Shown here in pieces: positions 1 through 9,852 of a DNA stretch of 64,000 nucleotides. The notes under the pieces are model-generated. The model was given only the letters and a program-made list of their open reading frames with translations, made no database searches and had not been told where the DNA came from. The position numbers and the translations under genes were made by a program. Origin of the DNA: Acidobacteriota bacterium (GTDB taxonomy: Bacteria > Acidobacteriota > Terriglobia > Bryobacterales > Bryobacteraceae); NCBI GenBank assembly GCA_018268935.1, contig JAFDVS010000007.1, positions 62,001 through 126,000 of the forward strand, in the 5' to 3' direction. The number at the start of each line of letters is the position of its first letter. Within the stretch, counting starts at the first letter, position 1.

Positions 1-17
1 CACGGCGTATTAGCCCT

Positions 18-2807
18 TCAGGCCGAGCGCCACTTCCGCCACAACAGGATCAGGATGATGATGGCGAGAATAATCAGCAGCCAAATCCACCAGGCCAAGC
101 CATTTGAGCCAACGGGAATTGCGGGACTGGTGATGGAACCCAGGGAAATGGTGGCAGATGGCGATGAGCTGCTCGGATATTCGACCAGTTGGACGTACGA
201 GCCATCGAGCAGATCCTGGAGCCGGCCACGCGGCTGCGCACCGGTGAAGTTGATGGCGATGTCGTTGGCGCGGCCAATACCGAGGTAATTCTCGCCAACC
301 TTCGGCGTGAAGTGTAGGAACTGCCGGCTTACGCCGTTGTCAGGCGGTTTAGACAGAATCTGAGTGACCTCCTGGTCGAGGAAGTCGTAGGCCTTCGGCT
401 GCTCCCACTTGGTGGACGAGGCGATGATGGGACCACTGAGGACGGGGTCGAGCGAGGCGTAGTAGGGGAATTGGCGCTGAAAGCAGTGACCCGCTTTGGT
501 GGTGCCCGTGATGGTCACGTTGAAATCGTGGCGGCCCGCGTAGGGCAAGTCACGAATGGTGGTCTGATAGGCGAGGTCGCCCGGGTTGACGCTGAGACCA
601 GCTAGTTTTGAGGCGTCGGGGACCGGAATGGGAGAAAACTGCATCTGGCTGGTGGTTCTGCCCAGCGGGATGTTTTGATTGGACATGTTTGCGAGCACGT
701 AGTATTTCTTGTCCGCCATGGACGCGTCGCGGAAATGGTCGGGGACTCGATTGATCACGTCGCGGCTGACGCTTGTAGTGGCGAGATAGTTGGGCACCGA
801 AGCGGCCGGGCGGTTGAGAGTGCCGGAGACTTGCACGTTGGTGAGATACGGAGCAGCCTGGGCAACAGTGAAGGTGAGCGCACCCTGGGAGAGGATTCCA
901 GCGAGATTCAGATTCGGCTTCAGTTTCCATGAATCGCGCGCGTACACCTGGTACGAGTAATCGGTGGTAGCGCGGCTAATCACGCGGAGGGTCCAAGCAC
1001 CGGCGCCATTGCTTCCGGCCAGGCGAGAGCCGCGAATCACAAAATTGGCATAGTTTGCTCCGCTCACAAAAGCCACTGTTGGGTCTGAAGAGTTGGGGTT
1101 AATGACGGGGCCCGAAGGTGGAAGGAGTTGAATGGTAATTGCCCGCGAATCTTGCCCACGCCAGTGAACAGAGAAAACGGCGATTTGCGAGGACTCGTTC
1201 AGGCAGATGGTGTGATCGCGGGTCTGCCCGCTCTGTATGCCGACGGTCGGATCGGCGATTGTCTCGAAGTCGAGGGCGGTGGCAAGGGCGTTCTTGAACT
1301 CTTTCTGTAGTGCCAAGTCGTCGGTCATATTCGCCGGAAACGTGGCTCCACCAGTTTTGTTCGAGAGTTGTTGGAAGGTGGCAAGCCAGCTCGCATACGT
1401 TGCTCCATAGGGAACCGTAAAAAATGGGATGCCAGCGTTCTGGAAGGCAGGCCAGTTGTACCAGTCCGCGGGAGTTGGACGGGGTCCACCGGAATTGCAG
1501 TTGTGCTCTCCGTCCCCGAAGTGAAAAACCGCGGTACGCTCGAACTGGCCGCGATCGTGAAGTTCGTTGTAGACACGTTCAATTCCCGCCGCCATTGGTG
1601 TCATGCTGCTGAGTGAGGCTGGATTTATGAGACTGGCGTGGCCAAGTCCGCGATCCAGATGGTTGCGGAAGGATTGCACATTGTTTGAGATTTCGTTGGC
1701 ATCGATCAAGCGATCGGAGGACGGACAGTTACCCGGCCTGTTGGGGTAGATCGAGAGGCTGAGAAGGCCGTTCGGCAGGAGCTGCCGGTACAATTCCGCG
1801 AGTTCAAGCGCCGCGATGCGAGCCAGAGTGATCTTGCGGTCCGCGTCCGAGTTGGTTGTGTTGTTGTGCTTGTCCAGCAGCATGCTTCCCGAAAGGTCGA
1901 AGAGAATAGCCGACCGGAGGCGAATACCGGTGGTGCCGGTGAGGTTCAGTTGAAGATTCGATCCTGGCGCGGCGGTGAGCGTCACGTTCACATCCGGAAC
2001 GGGGCCTAACGCTGTCGGCCGCACGGTGATCCGGCGCGAGAACGAGCCCATGGGAAGAACGTTCAGCGGGGGGCTGGGATAGTTCTCGATGGTATAGGCG
2101 CCGGCGGGGGCCGCTGCCGGATTGGCGGCGGTGATCTGCAGTGGGCCCGTACCAACGTTGGCAAACTGCCACTGATGCTCGGGGACGTAGATTGGATCGA
2201 GGTTAATGTGTACGCCGCCGAAGTTTACGTTGGTGGGGTTGGCGAAGTCGGCAAAGGTGGCAAAGTTGGAGAGGTCCGCTTGGGGAACAATCAGTCTTGG
2301 ACGCGTAACGAGAGCTTCCGCGGCTGCTTCACCAGCGCTGCCCTGCACCCAGTAGCCGATGAAGCGCACGGCCGCTGCGGGCTGTTGTGCCTGGAGGTGC
2401 CAGGTAGGAGCTGGGTTGGGAAATTCGAAACTGTCGTTGAACGTAATGGTGGCCTTGATGAGGCGAAAGGTAGCCGGAACCGCGGTGGGATCGGTAGCGG
2501 TCATGTCACGCAGGCGGAGAGTCATCATATTGGCGCCCGCATCGCTGGTGACTGCGATGTTGCCCTGGTTGAGGGCAAAATTCGTAGTCGCATCGTTCCT
2601 GTCGAGCCGCAGTGTAAGGTCGGCCGCGAGGCTGTTCACGACGAACTTTGCCACGAGGACCCGATTGGCGCCGGTGCCGACCGGAGGGTTGAAGTCGAAC
2701 AGATTCGTTGTGGCTCCGGCGGCGGCCTCCACTTGGGCCACCGTCTGGGCGGCGCCGGGGATCGCGGCCATGACGGCCAAGACAAACAGACAGATTGCTG
2801 TAGACAT
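18..2807 (-). CDS. Exported, membrane-anchored von Willebrand A (vWA) protein at the end of the CIS operon
   Basis: Protein of 929 aa. Seen: an N-terminal signal peptide (residues 1-20, MSTAICLFVLAVMAAIPGAA), a beta-rich region to about 295, then a vWA domain with the metal-binding MIDAS motif DLSGS at 304-308 and a later GDGEH stretch. The far C-terminus has one hydrophobic helix (about 905-924) followed by basic residues, so the bulk should be outside the cytoplasm with a membrane anchor. The start is the ATG at 2807, preceded by AAAGGAA and 16 nt after the stop of the upstream gene; a longer frame reaching 2963 would overlap that gene. vWA domains bind protein ligands through the metal ion. 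Inferred role: surface or periplasmic anchor or receptor linked to the injection system. The operon may continue past the left edge. Confidence 0.8.
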   Translation of the reverse strand: MSTAICLFVLAVMAAIPGAAQTVAQVEAAAGATTNLFDFNPPVGTGANRVLVAKFVVNSLAADLTLRLDRNDATTNFALNQGNIAVTSDAGANMMTLRLRDMTATDPTAVPATFRLIKATITFNDSFEFPNPAPTWHLQAQQPAAAVRFIGYWVQGSAGEAAAEALVTRPRLIVPQADLSNFATFADFANPTNVNFGGVHINLDPIYVPEHQWQFANVGTGPLQITAANPAAAPAGAYTIENYPSPPLNVLPMGSFSRRITVRPTALGPVPDVNVTLTAAPGSNLQLNLTGTTGIRLRSAILFDLSGSMLLDKHNNTTNSDADRKITLARIAALELAELYRQLLPNGLLSLSIYPNRPGNCPSSDRLIDANEISNNVQSFRNHLDRGLGHASLINPASLSSMTPMAAGIERVYNELHDRGQFERTAVFHFGDGEHNCNSGGPRPTPADWYNWPAFQNAGIPFFTVPYGATYASWLATFQQLSNKTGGATFPANMTDDLALQKEFKNALATALDFETIADPTVGIQSGQTRDHTICLNESSQIAVFSVHWRGQDSRAITIQLLPPSGPVINPNSSDPTVAFVSGANYANFVIRGSRLAGSNGAGAWTLRVISRATTDYSYQVYARDSWKLKPNLNLAGILSQGALTFTVAQAAPYLTNVQVSGTLNRPAASVPNYLATTSVSRDVINRVPDHFRDASMADKKYYVLANMSNQNIPLGRTTSQMQFSPIPVPDASKLAGLSVNPGDLAYQTTIRDLPYAGRHDFNVTITGTTKAGHCFQRQFPYYASLDPVLSGPIIASSTKWEQPKAYDFLDQEVTQILSKPPDNGVSRQFLHFTPKVGENYLGIGRANDIAINFTGAQPRGRLQDLLDGSYVQLVEYPSSSSPSATISLGSITSPAIPVGSNGLAWWIWLLIILAIIILILLWRKWRSA

Positions 2808-2823
2808 GTGAAGTGTTCCTTTT

Positions 2824-3984
2824 CTAGTCGTCGTAGCGATATGGGGCGGAGGCCGTGGAGCCGCCGAAAGTAAGGTCAATGGTGACTGCCTGCTGGACTC
2901 CCCATGAGGCATCCCGCGGAGGCATAGTAAATCGCACAACCTGATTACCGCCGATGGGCGCACGCACCTGGGGATTGACGCCGGGAATAGTAACGGCGCC
3001 GCTTCGAACCGTTATCTGTGTGCCTATGGCCGGACTGCCGGGTGCGAGGAACGGACCGTGGAGGTTGGTTCCAACGATGTCCACCGTGGCATTGGAGGCC
3101 TGGCCGGGAAAGGCTGGAGGAGACAGGCTGATTATTACGGGGAGCACGGCTGGGGGGTTGACGTTCACCGCCGCTGCCTGGCTGATGGCGCCTTGCGTGG
3201 CGGTAATGGTGACAGCACCGGCGCTCACACCAGTGACCACGCCGGCTGCGCTTACGGTGGCAATGGCTAGATTTGAACTACTCCACGTAAGTCCGCCAGC
3301 GGAGGTGAGCACTGCCGTGGAGGCATCGGAGAATGTTCCTGTTGCCGTGAGGGCCTGCGCGGCGCCAACGGTCACGGCAATCGGCGCAGGTGGTGTGATG
3401 GCGATGCTGGTGAGCGTGGCCGGTCCACCTCCGCCGCCCCCTCCGGTAATCGCGGCGCGCAGCCGGGCCTGCTGACGGCCGGCCGGACTGATCGCCATGG
3501 TGTCGAAATCGACCGATCCGAGGACAATCAACGGATCCTGGGCGGGGGTGATATTTCCCGTGGGGTCGGCGGCGTGAAGCTGGATTTCCGCGGATTCGTC
3601 TATGCGGGAATTCTCGGTCACAGCGCCGAGAGGAACCGGCACCGATGGATCCTCGCGATAGTTTACGGTGACCCAAACGGTGTCTCCCGCGCCGAAAGTG
3701 GCGGCGAGGTCGATGGAGGCCGAATCCTGGCGCAGGATGATCTCTCTTGCTTCCATCACGTCGTGATTCGAGCCGATGGCCATTCCACGGCGGATGCGAA
3801 TGCGTTTGGCCGCGACAAACTCGATGGTCAGGTCTGTTGGAGTGATCTGCACGACACCGTCGTCAAACAGGGCGTAGCTGACGCGGCGGCGCATGTGCGT
3901 GCCATAGAGTTTCTCGGTATTGAACTCGTCCTGCCTGAGAAACTGGCCGTTGAAGAATCGGACATGACGGATAAGAGGTTCCAT
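2824..3984 (-). CDS. CIS baseplate-associated protein with Ig-like (Big_2) and IPT/TIG-like domains
   Basis: Protein of 386 aa. The N-terminal 180 residues (beginning MEPLIRHVRFFNGQFLRQDE) look like the modules found beside baseplate genes of CIS loci. A run of seven glycines (181-187) links them to a bacterial Ig-like domain 2 (about 191-275, ending GVSAGAVTITATQG) and a final TIG-like domain (281-386). The start is the ATG at 3984, preceded by GGAGCA; a longer frame to 4086 would run into the tail protein I gene. Inferred role: a fibre-like or target-contacting part of the baseplate. Big_2 domains are common in adhesins. The exact role is unknown; order and strand place it in the CIS operon. 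Confidence 0.7.
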   Translation of the reverse strand: MEPLIRHVRFFNGQFLRQDEFNTEKLYGTHMRRRVSYALFDDGVVQITPTDLTIEFVAAKRIRIRRGMAIGSNHDVMEAREIILRQDSASIDLAATFGAGDTVWVTVNYREDPSVPVPLGAVTENSRIDESAEIQLHAADPTGNITPAQDPLIVLGSVDFDTMAISPAGRQQARLRAAITGGGGGGGPATLTSIAITPPAPIAVTVGAAQALTATGTFSDASTAVLTSAGGLTWSSSNLAIATVSAAGVVTGVSAGAVTITATQGAISQAAAVNVNPPAVLPVIISLSPPAFPGQASNATVDIVGTNLHGPFLAPGSPAIGTQITVRSGAVTIPGVNPQVRAPIGGNQVVRFTMPPRDASWGVQQAVTIDLTFGGSTASAPYRYDD

Positions 3985-4003
3985 AAAATTTGCTCCGCGT
4001 TCG

Positions 4004-4717
4004 TTATGGCGTTGAGTTCTCCCAGATAAGGGTGTCGACGGCGACTGTGGAGCGCGCGGCGACGATGATCCCTGGGGAGCGGGCATCGAGTTGGTAGTAG
4101 GTGTGCGCGGGCTTTTCCAGGTCTACGATCGTCCTGGTTCCCTGCAGCAGGTTGTTCCACACGGCGAAATCGAACGGATCCGGGGGAAACCCGTACGAGA
4201 TACGAACGCGGAAGAAATAGGCGGGCGCGTCCGATAGGAATGTGTCGACGGCCAGCGTGGTGTTATCCACACCGAGCGTCATGCCGCCATCGGGTTCATC
4301 GATTCTGACCTGGTTTCCGACGAAGGTTCGAAGAAATTCCTGAAGGCCGTCACGGGTGCCGCGGCGTTTGAAGAGAGGCACGATACGCCGGACCCATTCG
4401 CGCTTCTTTTCGAGGTCCCAGTTCTGGTCAAGAGTGGCAGCGGCCCACGAGGCGAGGTAGGAGAGGAATTCGGAACGAAGCGGCTCTGTGGAAGACGCCG
4501 CCGGATTGTCGATGGGCGCCAGCAGTGGATCGAGGTAGTCAGGGAAGCGCAGCAGAGTAGTTTCGATGCCGGGAATTCCTGGTGCATCCGCGCGGCCGGT
4601 CAGCAGGGCCTCAAAGATCTTGAGAAAGTCGCCGAGGAAGGCGGGCGCACCGTCGCTTCGGTCCGCCCGGAATATTTCGGGCAGATGCTGCAAATAGGTG
4701 CTGGGTTCACCGGCCAA
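4004..4717 (-). CDS. Phage tail protein I-like baseplate component
   Basis: Protein of 237 aa resembling the P2 tail protein I / TIGR02242 family: an N-terminal LQHLPEIFRAD segment, then a LLRFPDYLDPLLAPID stretch and the hallmark region KRRGTRDGLQEFLRTFVG. In CIS baseplates this family joins the wedge and fibre ends. The start codon is TTG at 4717, supported by a strong Shine-Dalgarno (TAAGGAGATT on the coding strand) and by the upstream gene ending just before it at 4728. It is followed after 19 nt by the Ig-domain gene. The family call rests on motif recognition and on position beside two baseplate J genes. Confidence 0.8.
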   Translation of the reverse strand: MAGEPSTYLQHLPEIFRADRSDGAPAFLGDFLKIFEALLTGRADAPGIPGIETTLLRFPDYLDPLLAPIDNPAASSTEPLRSEFLSYLASWAAATLDQNWDLEKKREWVRRIVPLFKRRGTRDGLQEFLRTFVGNQVRIDEPDGGMTLGVDNTTLAVDTFLSDAPAYFFRVRISYGFPPDPFDFAVWNNLLQGTRTIVDLEKPAHTYYQLDARSPGIIVAARSTVAVDTLIWENSTP

Positions 4718-4727
4718 AGTAATCTCC

Positions 4728-6341
4728 TTAGGCCCGCACGATGGCGAGCGTTAGCATTTCCAACAAGGGCAGTTCATTGGGCGCCAGGATGACGGTTCCC
4801 TGAGGATCCGATGGCGAGAGGACGAGCGAAGAGACGTGGTCGACGCCCGCGGCGTCCTCAAGGAGGCGGAACAACTGCGAGCGATACACACTTCGTCCGA
4901 GCGGCCACCCCGCGCCGTCGAATCCACCGGAGCGGAGGCTGAGGAAGCCGTAAGTGAGCGCACGGAGTTGGCGCTCCATTTCGGCGACGTTACGATCGGT
5001 GTCCACCACCACGGTGGCGTCGATGCGAAAGGCAGTCAGTCCGGGCTTCATCCTTCGCAGACGGGTGGTGATCAGACGGCGGCCATCGAGAAAGCGGCGG
5101 ATACGCTCCCAAAGCGGTGACGGGAGATCCACCATGGCGTCCTTGATGGCGAAAGGCACCGTTTCATCCTGGAACTGCGCTTCGTTGAAGAAGGGCGGCT
5201 CGGCGAGCAGGATGAAGGTGACGTAGCCTGGCGCCGGTTCATCGCCGGCGACATCGGGCCGGCGATTCATCACTGCCGAGGCACGGGCAATCTTGGGGGA
5301 CGCACCGGAGAGGCTCTGAAATTCGTTGAAATCGACAAGAACCGCTTGTTCGAAGTCGGCGGCGGTTACAAGGCGAAAAGGATCGCGGAAGCGCTTCAAC
5401 CCGAGTTCAAAGCGGCGAGATGGAGGAAAGAAATTCGCCCCACCTTCGGCGTCCGTGTGGGCGAAGGCGAGCGTCATGCCGGCAGGAACCGTCAAGTTCA
5501 AGACGTGGATAAGATCGCCTCGCCGGAGGGCGAGGGCACGAGGGCCTTCGAGGACCAGGTAGCGGGCACATTCGATAAGAGAGCCGGCCGGGGGGATTGC
5601 GCCGTATACTCCATCGCCGAATCGAACGGTCCTCTCGTAGGGCTGAAACATGCAGTGCAATGCTTCGTTGAGCGGCAGGTTGATGCGTGAGAACTCAGTC
5701 AACAGGGAAGGAACGGCAGTCCATGGAACACCGGCGACGGTGATTTGCGGGTTCGGCTCGTAGGAAGCCGTGCGGCCGGCAAAATCGAGAAGCAGCGGCG
5801 CCGGATCATCGGCACCCAAGCCGAGAGCCTGGCGTGGCGGGCGAAGGGCGAAGGTCTGGTGGGGTGTATTGTCGCTGATGCCAAGCGGTTCATTCAGGAC
5901 CTCAAGGATGGCCCTTGCGCGGACGGTTCCAAAGGAGACCCAGGGGGCGACACCCGGGCGAACCAGCGTCAGGCTCTCGATGGTTTCAAAAACGAAACGG
6001 CGGCCGTTTGCATAGTTGGTGGCGAGCCGCGTGCCCGCGGGGATTGTGAATTGGGCTGTTGGTGCAGGGGGCGCGGGGAACGTTGCGGTGAATGTGACGT
6101 CGACCGTTACGGGCTCCGGGGGATCGATGATGAGGTTGAGGAACCGGGTTTCATGGGTTTCGGGAACGCGATTCATCCGGTAGAGGACCATCTCACCGAT
6201 CCAGCACAATTGTTCCATCAGCATGATGCCGGGGTCTGATGGGTTGTGATCGGTCCAAAGGCCGGGCGGAATCTGACGGCGGAGAGCGTCTACGAGTTGT
6301 TCGTAGCTGAGATCGTCGATGCTGGGAATTTGGATTGCCAT
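4728..6341 (-). CDS. Baseplate J-like protein (second, shorter)
   Basis: Protein of 537 aa. It begins MAIQIPSIDDLSYEQLVDAL and carries the typical opening of CIS baseplate J proteins: DHNPSDPGIMLMEQLCWIGEMVLYR, where the acidic DPGI turn starts the conserved helix. The C-terminus (YRSQLFRLLEDAAGVDHVSSL) matches the end of the J family. Known role: J-like proteins (T4 gp6 relatives) form the wedge ring that triggers sheath contraction. The start is the ATG at 6341, 4 nt after the preceding baseplate gene stops; the frame stays open to 6533 but that part overlaps the neighbour. It pairs with the larger J-like gene next door, the usual Afp11/Afp12-type arrangement. Confidence 0.85.
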   Translation of the reverse strand: MAIQIPSIDDLSYEQLVDALRRQIPPGLWTDHNPSDPGIMLMEQLCWIGEMVLYRMNRVPETHETRFLNLIIDPPEPVTVDVTFTATFPAPPAPTAQFTIPAGTRLATNYANGRRFVFETIESLTLVRPGVAPWVSFGTVRARAILEVLNEPLGISDNTPHQTFALRPPRQALGLGADDPAPLLLDFAGRTASYEPNPQITVAGVPWTAVPSLLTEFSRINLPLNEALHCMFQPYERTVRFGDGVYGAIPPAGSLIECARYLVLEGPRALALRRGDLIHVLNLTVPAGMTLAFAHTDAEGGANFFPPSRRFELGLKRFRDPFRLVTAADFEQAVLVDFNEFQSLSGASPKIARASAVMNRRPDVAGDEPAPGYVTFILLAEPPFFNEAQFQDETVPFAIKDAMVDLPSPLWERIRRFLDGRRLITTRLRRMKPGLTAFRIDATVVVDTDRNVAEMERQLRALTYGFLSLRSGGFDGAGWPLGRSVYRSQLFRLLEDAAGVDHVSSLVLSPSDPQGTVILAPNELPLLEMLTLAIVRA

Positions 6342-6345
6342 ATCG

Positions 6346-9300
6346 TCAGACCGTGATAAGGTGTGCGCCGGAGGAGGCGAGACTATTGGAAGGGACCGGG
6401 AACACACCGGCTCCGGGCAGATCGATGAACGATGCCGAGACGACGTGGTCCACACCCTCGATTCGTTCGAGAACGGCGAAGACTTCGGAGAGATAGACCG
6501 GGCGGCCGAAGGCGTAGCCACTTCGATCCTCACCGCCTGTGAGGGGGTGAAGGAATGCTTCGAGGGCGGCGGTGGCCTGGCGGATGACGACGCTGGTCAA
6601 CTCCGGGCGCAAGGGCACGAGGGTCGCGGCGACACGCACCTCGGCGTAATCCGGACCCTTGACGTAGATGCCGTCGCCGATGTTGGCCAAGGCAGTCTGG
6701 GCGAGGAACTCACGGATCTGGCGGAGCAGTCCCTGGCTTGGCTGCGGGCGCAATTCCGTTCCTTTCGGCGCGACCTGCACGGTGACGGCTCCCGCCTGAA
6801 ATGCGAGTCCGCCTCCAGGGGCCGGAGCGACGGTGGGAAGGCAGCGAACACGAGCGACCTGGGAGAAACGCTGCAAGACCATCCATTCGTAGTCTTCCGT
6901 GGTGACAGCGCGGCCGCGATTCTTGATGGTCTCAGGTCCGAAGCGTCCGACATCATCCAGCGTCCAGTAGGAGGCGCCAGCCGAAGCCGACTGGACGTTG
7001 AAAACCTTGTCGATGAAAGGGAGTGAGCTTTTCAGTTGTTTGACGGCGAGCGGTGGCGCCTCCCAGTTTGCGGCCTCACCACCTCCGGTTTGAAAACGGC
7101 GAACGACGATGTTGTTCTTAGACGGCGGGGGAATGAGGCCATTGGTTCCGTCTCCGAATCCGACCACCGCTGCCACAGGTTCCAGCGTGTAGTGGCGGCT
7201 GCGAGGGCCGGAGACGAGGAAGTTCGGGACGCGGCGCCAGCGGACCCAGACCTCCGATTGGCCTGCATCCTCGACGACGCTGCTGTCCGTACCATGCTCT
7301 GTTTCGAGTTCGGCCAGCTCTTCCGCAGTCGGACGCTCCGGTTCGCGAACCCAGAACTCGCCGCCTAAGACGGGCCATTTCACCAGGCCGAATATCTGGT
7401 TTGGCTCGCCACTTGACGATCCGACAATGACGTCGGAGCGCTGGGTGGAGACGTTGGCAGACATTACCGTGTTGAGGTAGATTCCCTTGACACGCGGGGG
7501 ATAGTCATAGGCGCCACTGGCGAGGCGGGCGCGAAACCACCAACGGGGGATGGGGTTTAGCGGAGCCGGATCGAGTTGGGGGAAGAGAGCCAGCGGGTCG
7601 CTGTTACCGGGGCCCACGAAGCCCACGGTTCCGCTGGTCGTGAGATCGAAGGTCTGGTCGTCCACGTCGAGTGCGGACCACCCCGCGGCAGCGCTCCAGT
7701 ACTCCCAGGCGATGTTCGGGTTACCGGATTCCAACGGCGAAAAAAGAGTAGACTGTGGCCCTGCGAGGTCGAAGAAGATGCTGATGAAAACCTGGGTGAA
7801 AGGGGCATCGAAGGCGAAGTAGAGCGCAGGCTGAGAGCCGAACAGGGGGAGGCCACCCATCTGGCGGCTGGCGAGGCTTGTGAACGCGGCGATGGGACCC
7901 GATGGGCGCTCGAACTGGAAATTATTAAGAGTCGCCACATTCGTAACCGGCTGGCCGGCGGTGAGAGGAACATAAACAATGGACATGTCCTCAATGGTGG
8001 GAGAGATCCAGAGTGGGCCCACAAAGCCCGCGGCGGTCTGTATACCGTCCTGCCCGTAGGGAAGGTCACTGAGCAGCAGCACGCGTAACCAGCGGCTCTC
8101 CACGCCGTTCACCTTCCTCAATCCGATGCGGCCCTGAAAGCCGCTGAACTGTACGTTGACCAGATTGGTGCCTCCCAGGCCGATGAAGGCGCCCTCAGCC
8201 GCATGTGCTCCGCCGGGACCTGCATTGGAAACCTGAGTCACTCCGGCGGCGGTGAAGGTGAAGCGGTGATCGAAGGTTCCCAATTCGACCCATTGACCGG
8301 CCTGATCGAGAAACTGCCAGCGAGCCACGGTTCGAATGGTAGTGGGGTCCGGCACGCCGGCGAACTGCGCCTCGAGCGCACTGTGGGCAAAGGGCCGGAT
8401 GGAGAACGAAAGATCAACGCGTTCGACGTCGTCACCAAAGGCTGTTTTGCTACCGAAGTAGAAGGCGTCCCCGTAGGCTGGCCTGCGTCCGAAGGGGAGA
8501 TACGGCTTGGATGTGTCGATCGGCTCGGAGTTGGTAAAGGCAGCGTCGAACTGTGTGACGGGGGTGACAGGCGAACCGGCGGCGGCTTGTGCAGCGGCGA
8601 TGACCGGCGTCACGAATCCGGCAGCGAATGGTCCGTCGAAGCGAGCGGCCAACCACACATCCTTGATTCCGTTGATCTCTCTTTCGGCGGCTCCGGTCAG
8701 GGCGTGGAAGGTGAAGGTGAATTGAGATGGGGCAGGGTTACCGGGGGTGACAGGGACGCCGACAGCAACCCAGTCCTTGGCATGCTTGTCGAAGCGCAGC
8801 CAGGTGATTCCAGAGGCTGGAAACGAGCCGCTCGCAAGCGTCAATGTGATGGTGACATCAGCGGCGTCGGTGCGCCCGAACAACGCCGCGCTGCCGAGAT
8901 AGAGGATATGGTTTACCTGGCGGAGCCCCGGTTCTGACTGGCTGAAAGCCGTAACCGGCACTGCGCCGGCCAGGGCAGCGGATGTGGGCGGCTGCGGCAA
9001 TATCGTGTGAAGGACATATTGATTGGCGGCCGGCAGAACAGAGACGACGGCGTCGAGCCTTGCGGGTGTAACAAAGAACGGGTTTTTTGTTTCAAACACA
9101 CGAGCGTCGGATGTTTGTGTCTGTGTGGTTGCAACCTGAGTCCCCTGGGGGACCTCACCGCCCTGAAGGGCCCGTTTGGAGAGGAGGAAAGTAACGGGAA
9201 CGCCGGCCGGCGCTCCAGGGAACCGCTCGACTCCAGTCATTTCGAGGAAGGCGAGAAAGTTTTTCTCGGGAATGCGGTTCAGACGTTCGAGGAGAAGTTC

Positions 9301-9450
9301 GGCCAGCCGTCCGAACAGATCGATGAGCCGCCGGCCGGGATCGGTGGGATCAGGAGCACCGGCCCAGCCGGGTGTGTACTGGGTAGCGAGGAGTAGCGCG
9401 GCGTTGGACACGTCGGTGCGGGTTCGCCGGTCAAGCTTGGGATGCAGCAC
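6346..9450 (-). CDS. Putative baseplate assembly protein, large baseplate J-like
   Basis: Protein of 1034 aa. The N-terminus has the J-family opening (QYTPGWAGAPDPTDPGRRL, then LLLERLNRIPEKNFLAFLEM). The C-terminal third contains a baseplate J core, including ENRGRAVTTEDYE-type text (seen here as KNRGRAVTTEDYEWM) and a terminal VYLSEVFAVLERIEGVDHV. A large central insertion of several hundred residues separates them. This matches the TIGR02243-type putative baseplate assembly proteins of eCIS loci. The start is GTG at 9450 with GGAGGG upstream; it overlaps the gp25 gene by 20 nt, suggesting translational coupling. Role: main wedge component of the baseplate. Confidence 0.85.
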   Translation of the reverse strand: MLHPKLDRRTRTDVSNAALLLATQYTPGWAGAPDPTDPGRRLIDLFGRLAELLLERLNRIPEKNFLAFLEMTGVERFPGAPAGVPVTFLLSKRALQGGEVPQGTQVATTQTQTSDARVFETKNPFFVTPARLDAVVSVLPAANQYVLHTILPQPPTSAALAGAVPVTAFSQSEPGLRQVNHILYLGSAALFGRTDAADVTITLTLASGSFPASGITWLRFDKHAKDWVAVGVPVTPGNPAPSQFTFTFHALTGAAEREINGIKDVWLAARFDGPFAAGFVTPVIAAAQAAAGSPVTPVTQFDAAFTNSEPIDTSKPYLPFGRRPAYGDAFYFGSKTAFGDDVERVDLSFSIRPFAHSALEAQFAGVPDPTTIRTVARWQFLDQAGQWVELGTFDHRFTFTAAGVTQVSNAGPGGAHAAEGAFIGLGGTNLVNVQFSGFQGRIGLRKVNGVESRWLRVLLLSDLPYGQDGIQTAAGFVGPLWISPTIEDMSIVYVPLTAGQPVTNVATLNNFQFERPSGPIAAFTSLASRQMGGLPLFGSQPALYFAFDAPFTQVFISIFFDLAGPQSTLFSPLESGNPNIAWEYWSAAAGWSALDVDDQTFDLTTSGTVGFVGPGNSDPLALFPQLDPAPLNPIPRWWFRARLASGAYDYPPRVKGIYLNTVMSANVSTQRSDVIVGSSSGEPNQIFGLVKWPVLGGEFWVREPERPTAEELAELETEHGTDSSVVEDAGQSEVWVRWRRVPNFLVSGPRSRHYTLEPVAAVVGFGDGTNGLIPPPSKNNIVVRRFQTGGGEAANWEAPPLAVKQLKSSLPFIDKVFNVQSASAGASYWTLDDVGRFGPETIKNRGRAVTTEDYEWMVLQRFSQVARVRCLPTVAPAPGGGLAFQAGAVTVQVAPKGTELRPQPSQGLLRQIREFLAQTALANIGDGIYVKGPDYAEVRVAATLVPLRPELTSVVIRQATAALEAFLHPLTGGEDRSGYAFGRPVYLSEVFAVLERIEGVDHVVSASFIDLPGAGVFPVPSNSLASSGAHLITV

Positions 9451-9841
9451 GCGAACCCTCCTTCAGATAGAACGGATAGACCAGGTTGAACTGGCTATTG
9501 GTGGCCCGGACACGATAGTCGATGCTGATCTCCAGCACACCGTTGCGGGGATCGGGGGCGGTGGCGGTTACGCGCAGCACGTCAATGCGGGGTTCCCAAG
9601 TGGTGAGAGCTTGTGTGACGTAGTGGGCAGCGAGAGCACTGGTGGAGGAGTTGCGTGGCGCAAAGACGAGTTCGCGCAGCCGGCTGCCGAAGTCGGGCCG
9701 CATGACACGCTCTCCGCGCGCGGTTCCGAGGATGATCAGGATGGACTGCTGGATCTTATCCTCCTCGGCGGCATAGGGCAAGCGACCGGGAGATGGCTCG
9801 ACCGGAAACCCCCAACCGCGTCCCAGGAATTCCTTACCCAT
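9431..9841 (-). CDS. GPW/gp25 family baseplate wedge protein
   Basis: Protein of 136 aa, the usual size for the family. It contains the gp25 signatures EEDKIQQSILIILGTARGERVMRPDFGSR-like text (the conserved core is GTARGERVMRPDFG at about 39-52) and the EPRIDVLRVT segment. T4 gp25 sits at the core of the baseplate wedge and starts sheath polymerisation. The start is an ATG at 9841. The gene lies between the small unknown protein and the J-like genes, as in most eCIS operons, and its 3' end overlaps the next gene by 20 nt. Confidence 0.92.
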   Translation of the reverse strand: MGKEFLGRGWGFPVEPSPGRLPYAAEEDKIQQSILIILGTARGERVMRPDFGSRLRELVFAPRNSSTSALAAHYVTQALTTWEPRIDVLRVTATAPDPRNGVLEISIDYRVRATNSQFNLVYPFYLKEGSRAASQA

Positions 9842-9852
9842 GTGATTCCCTC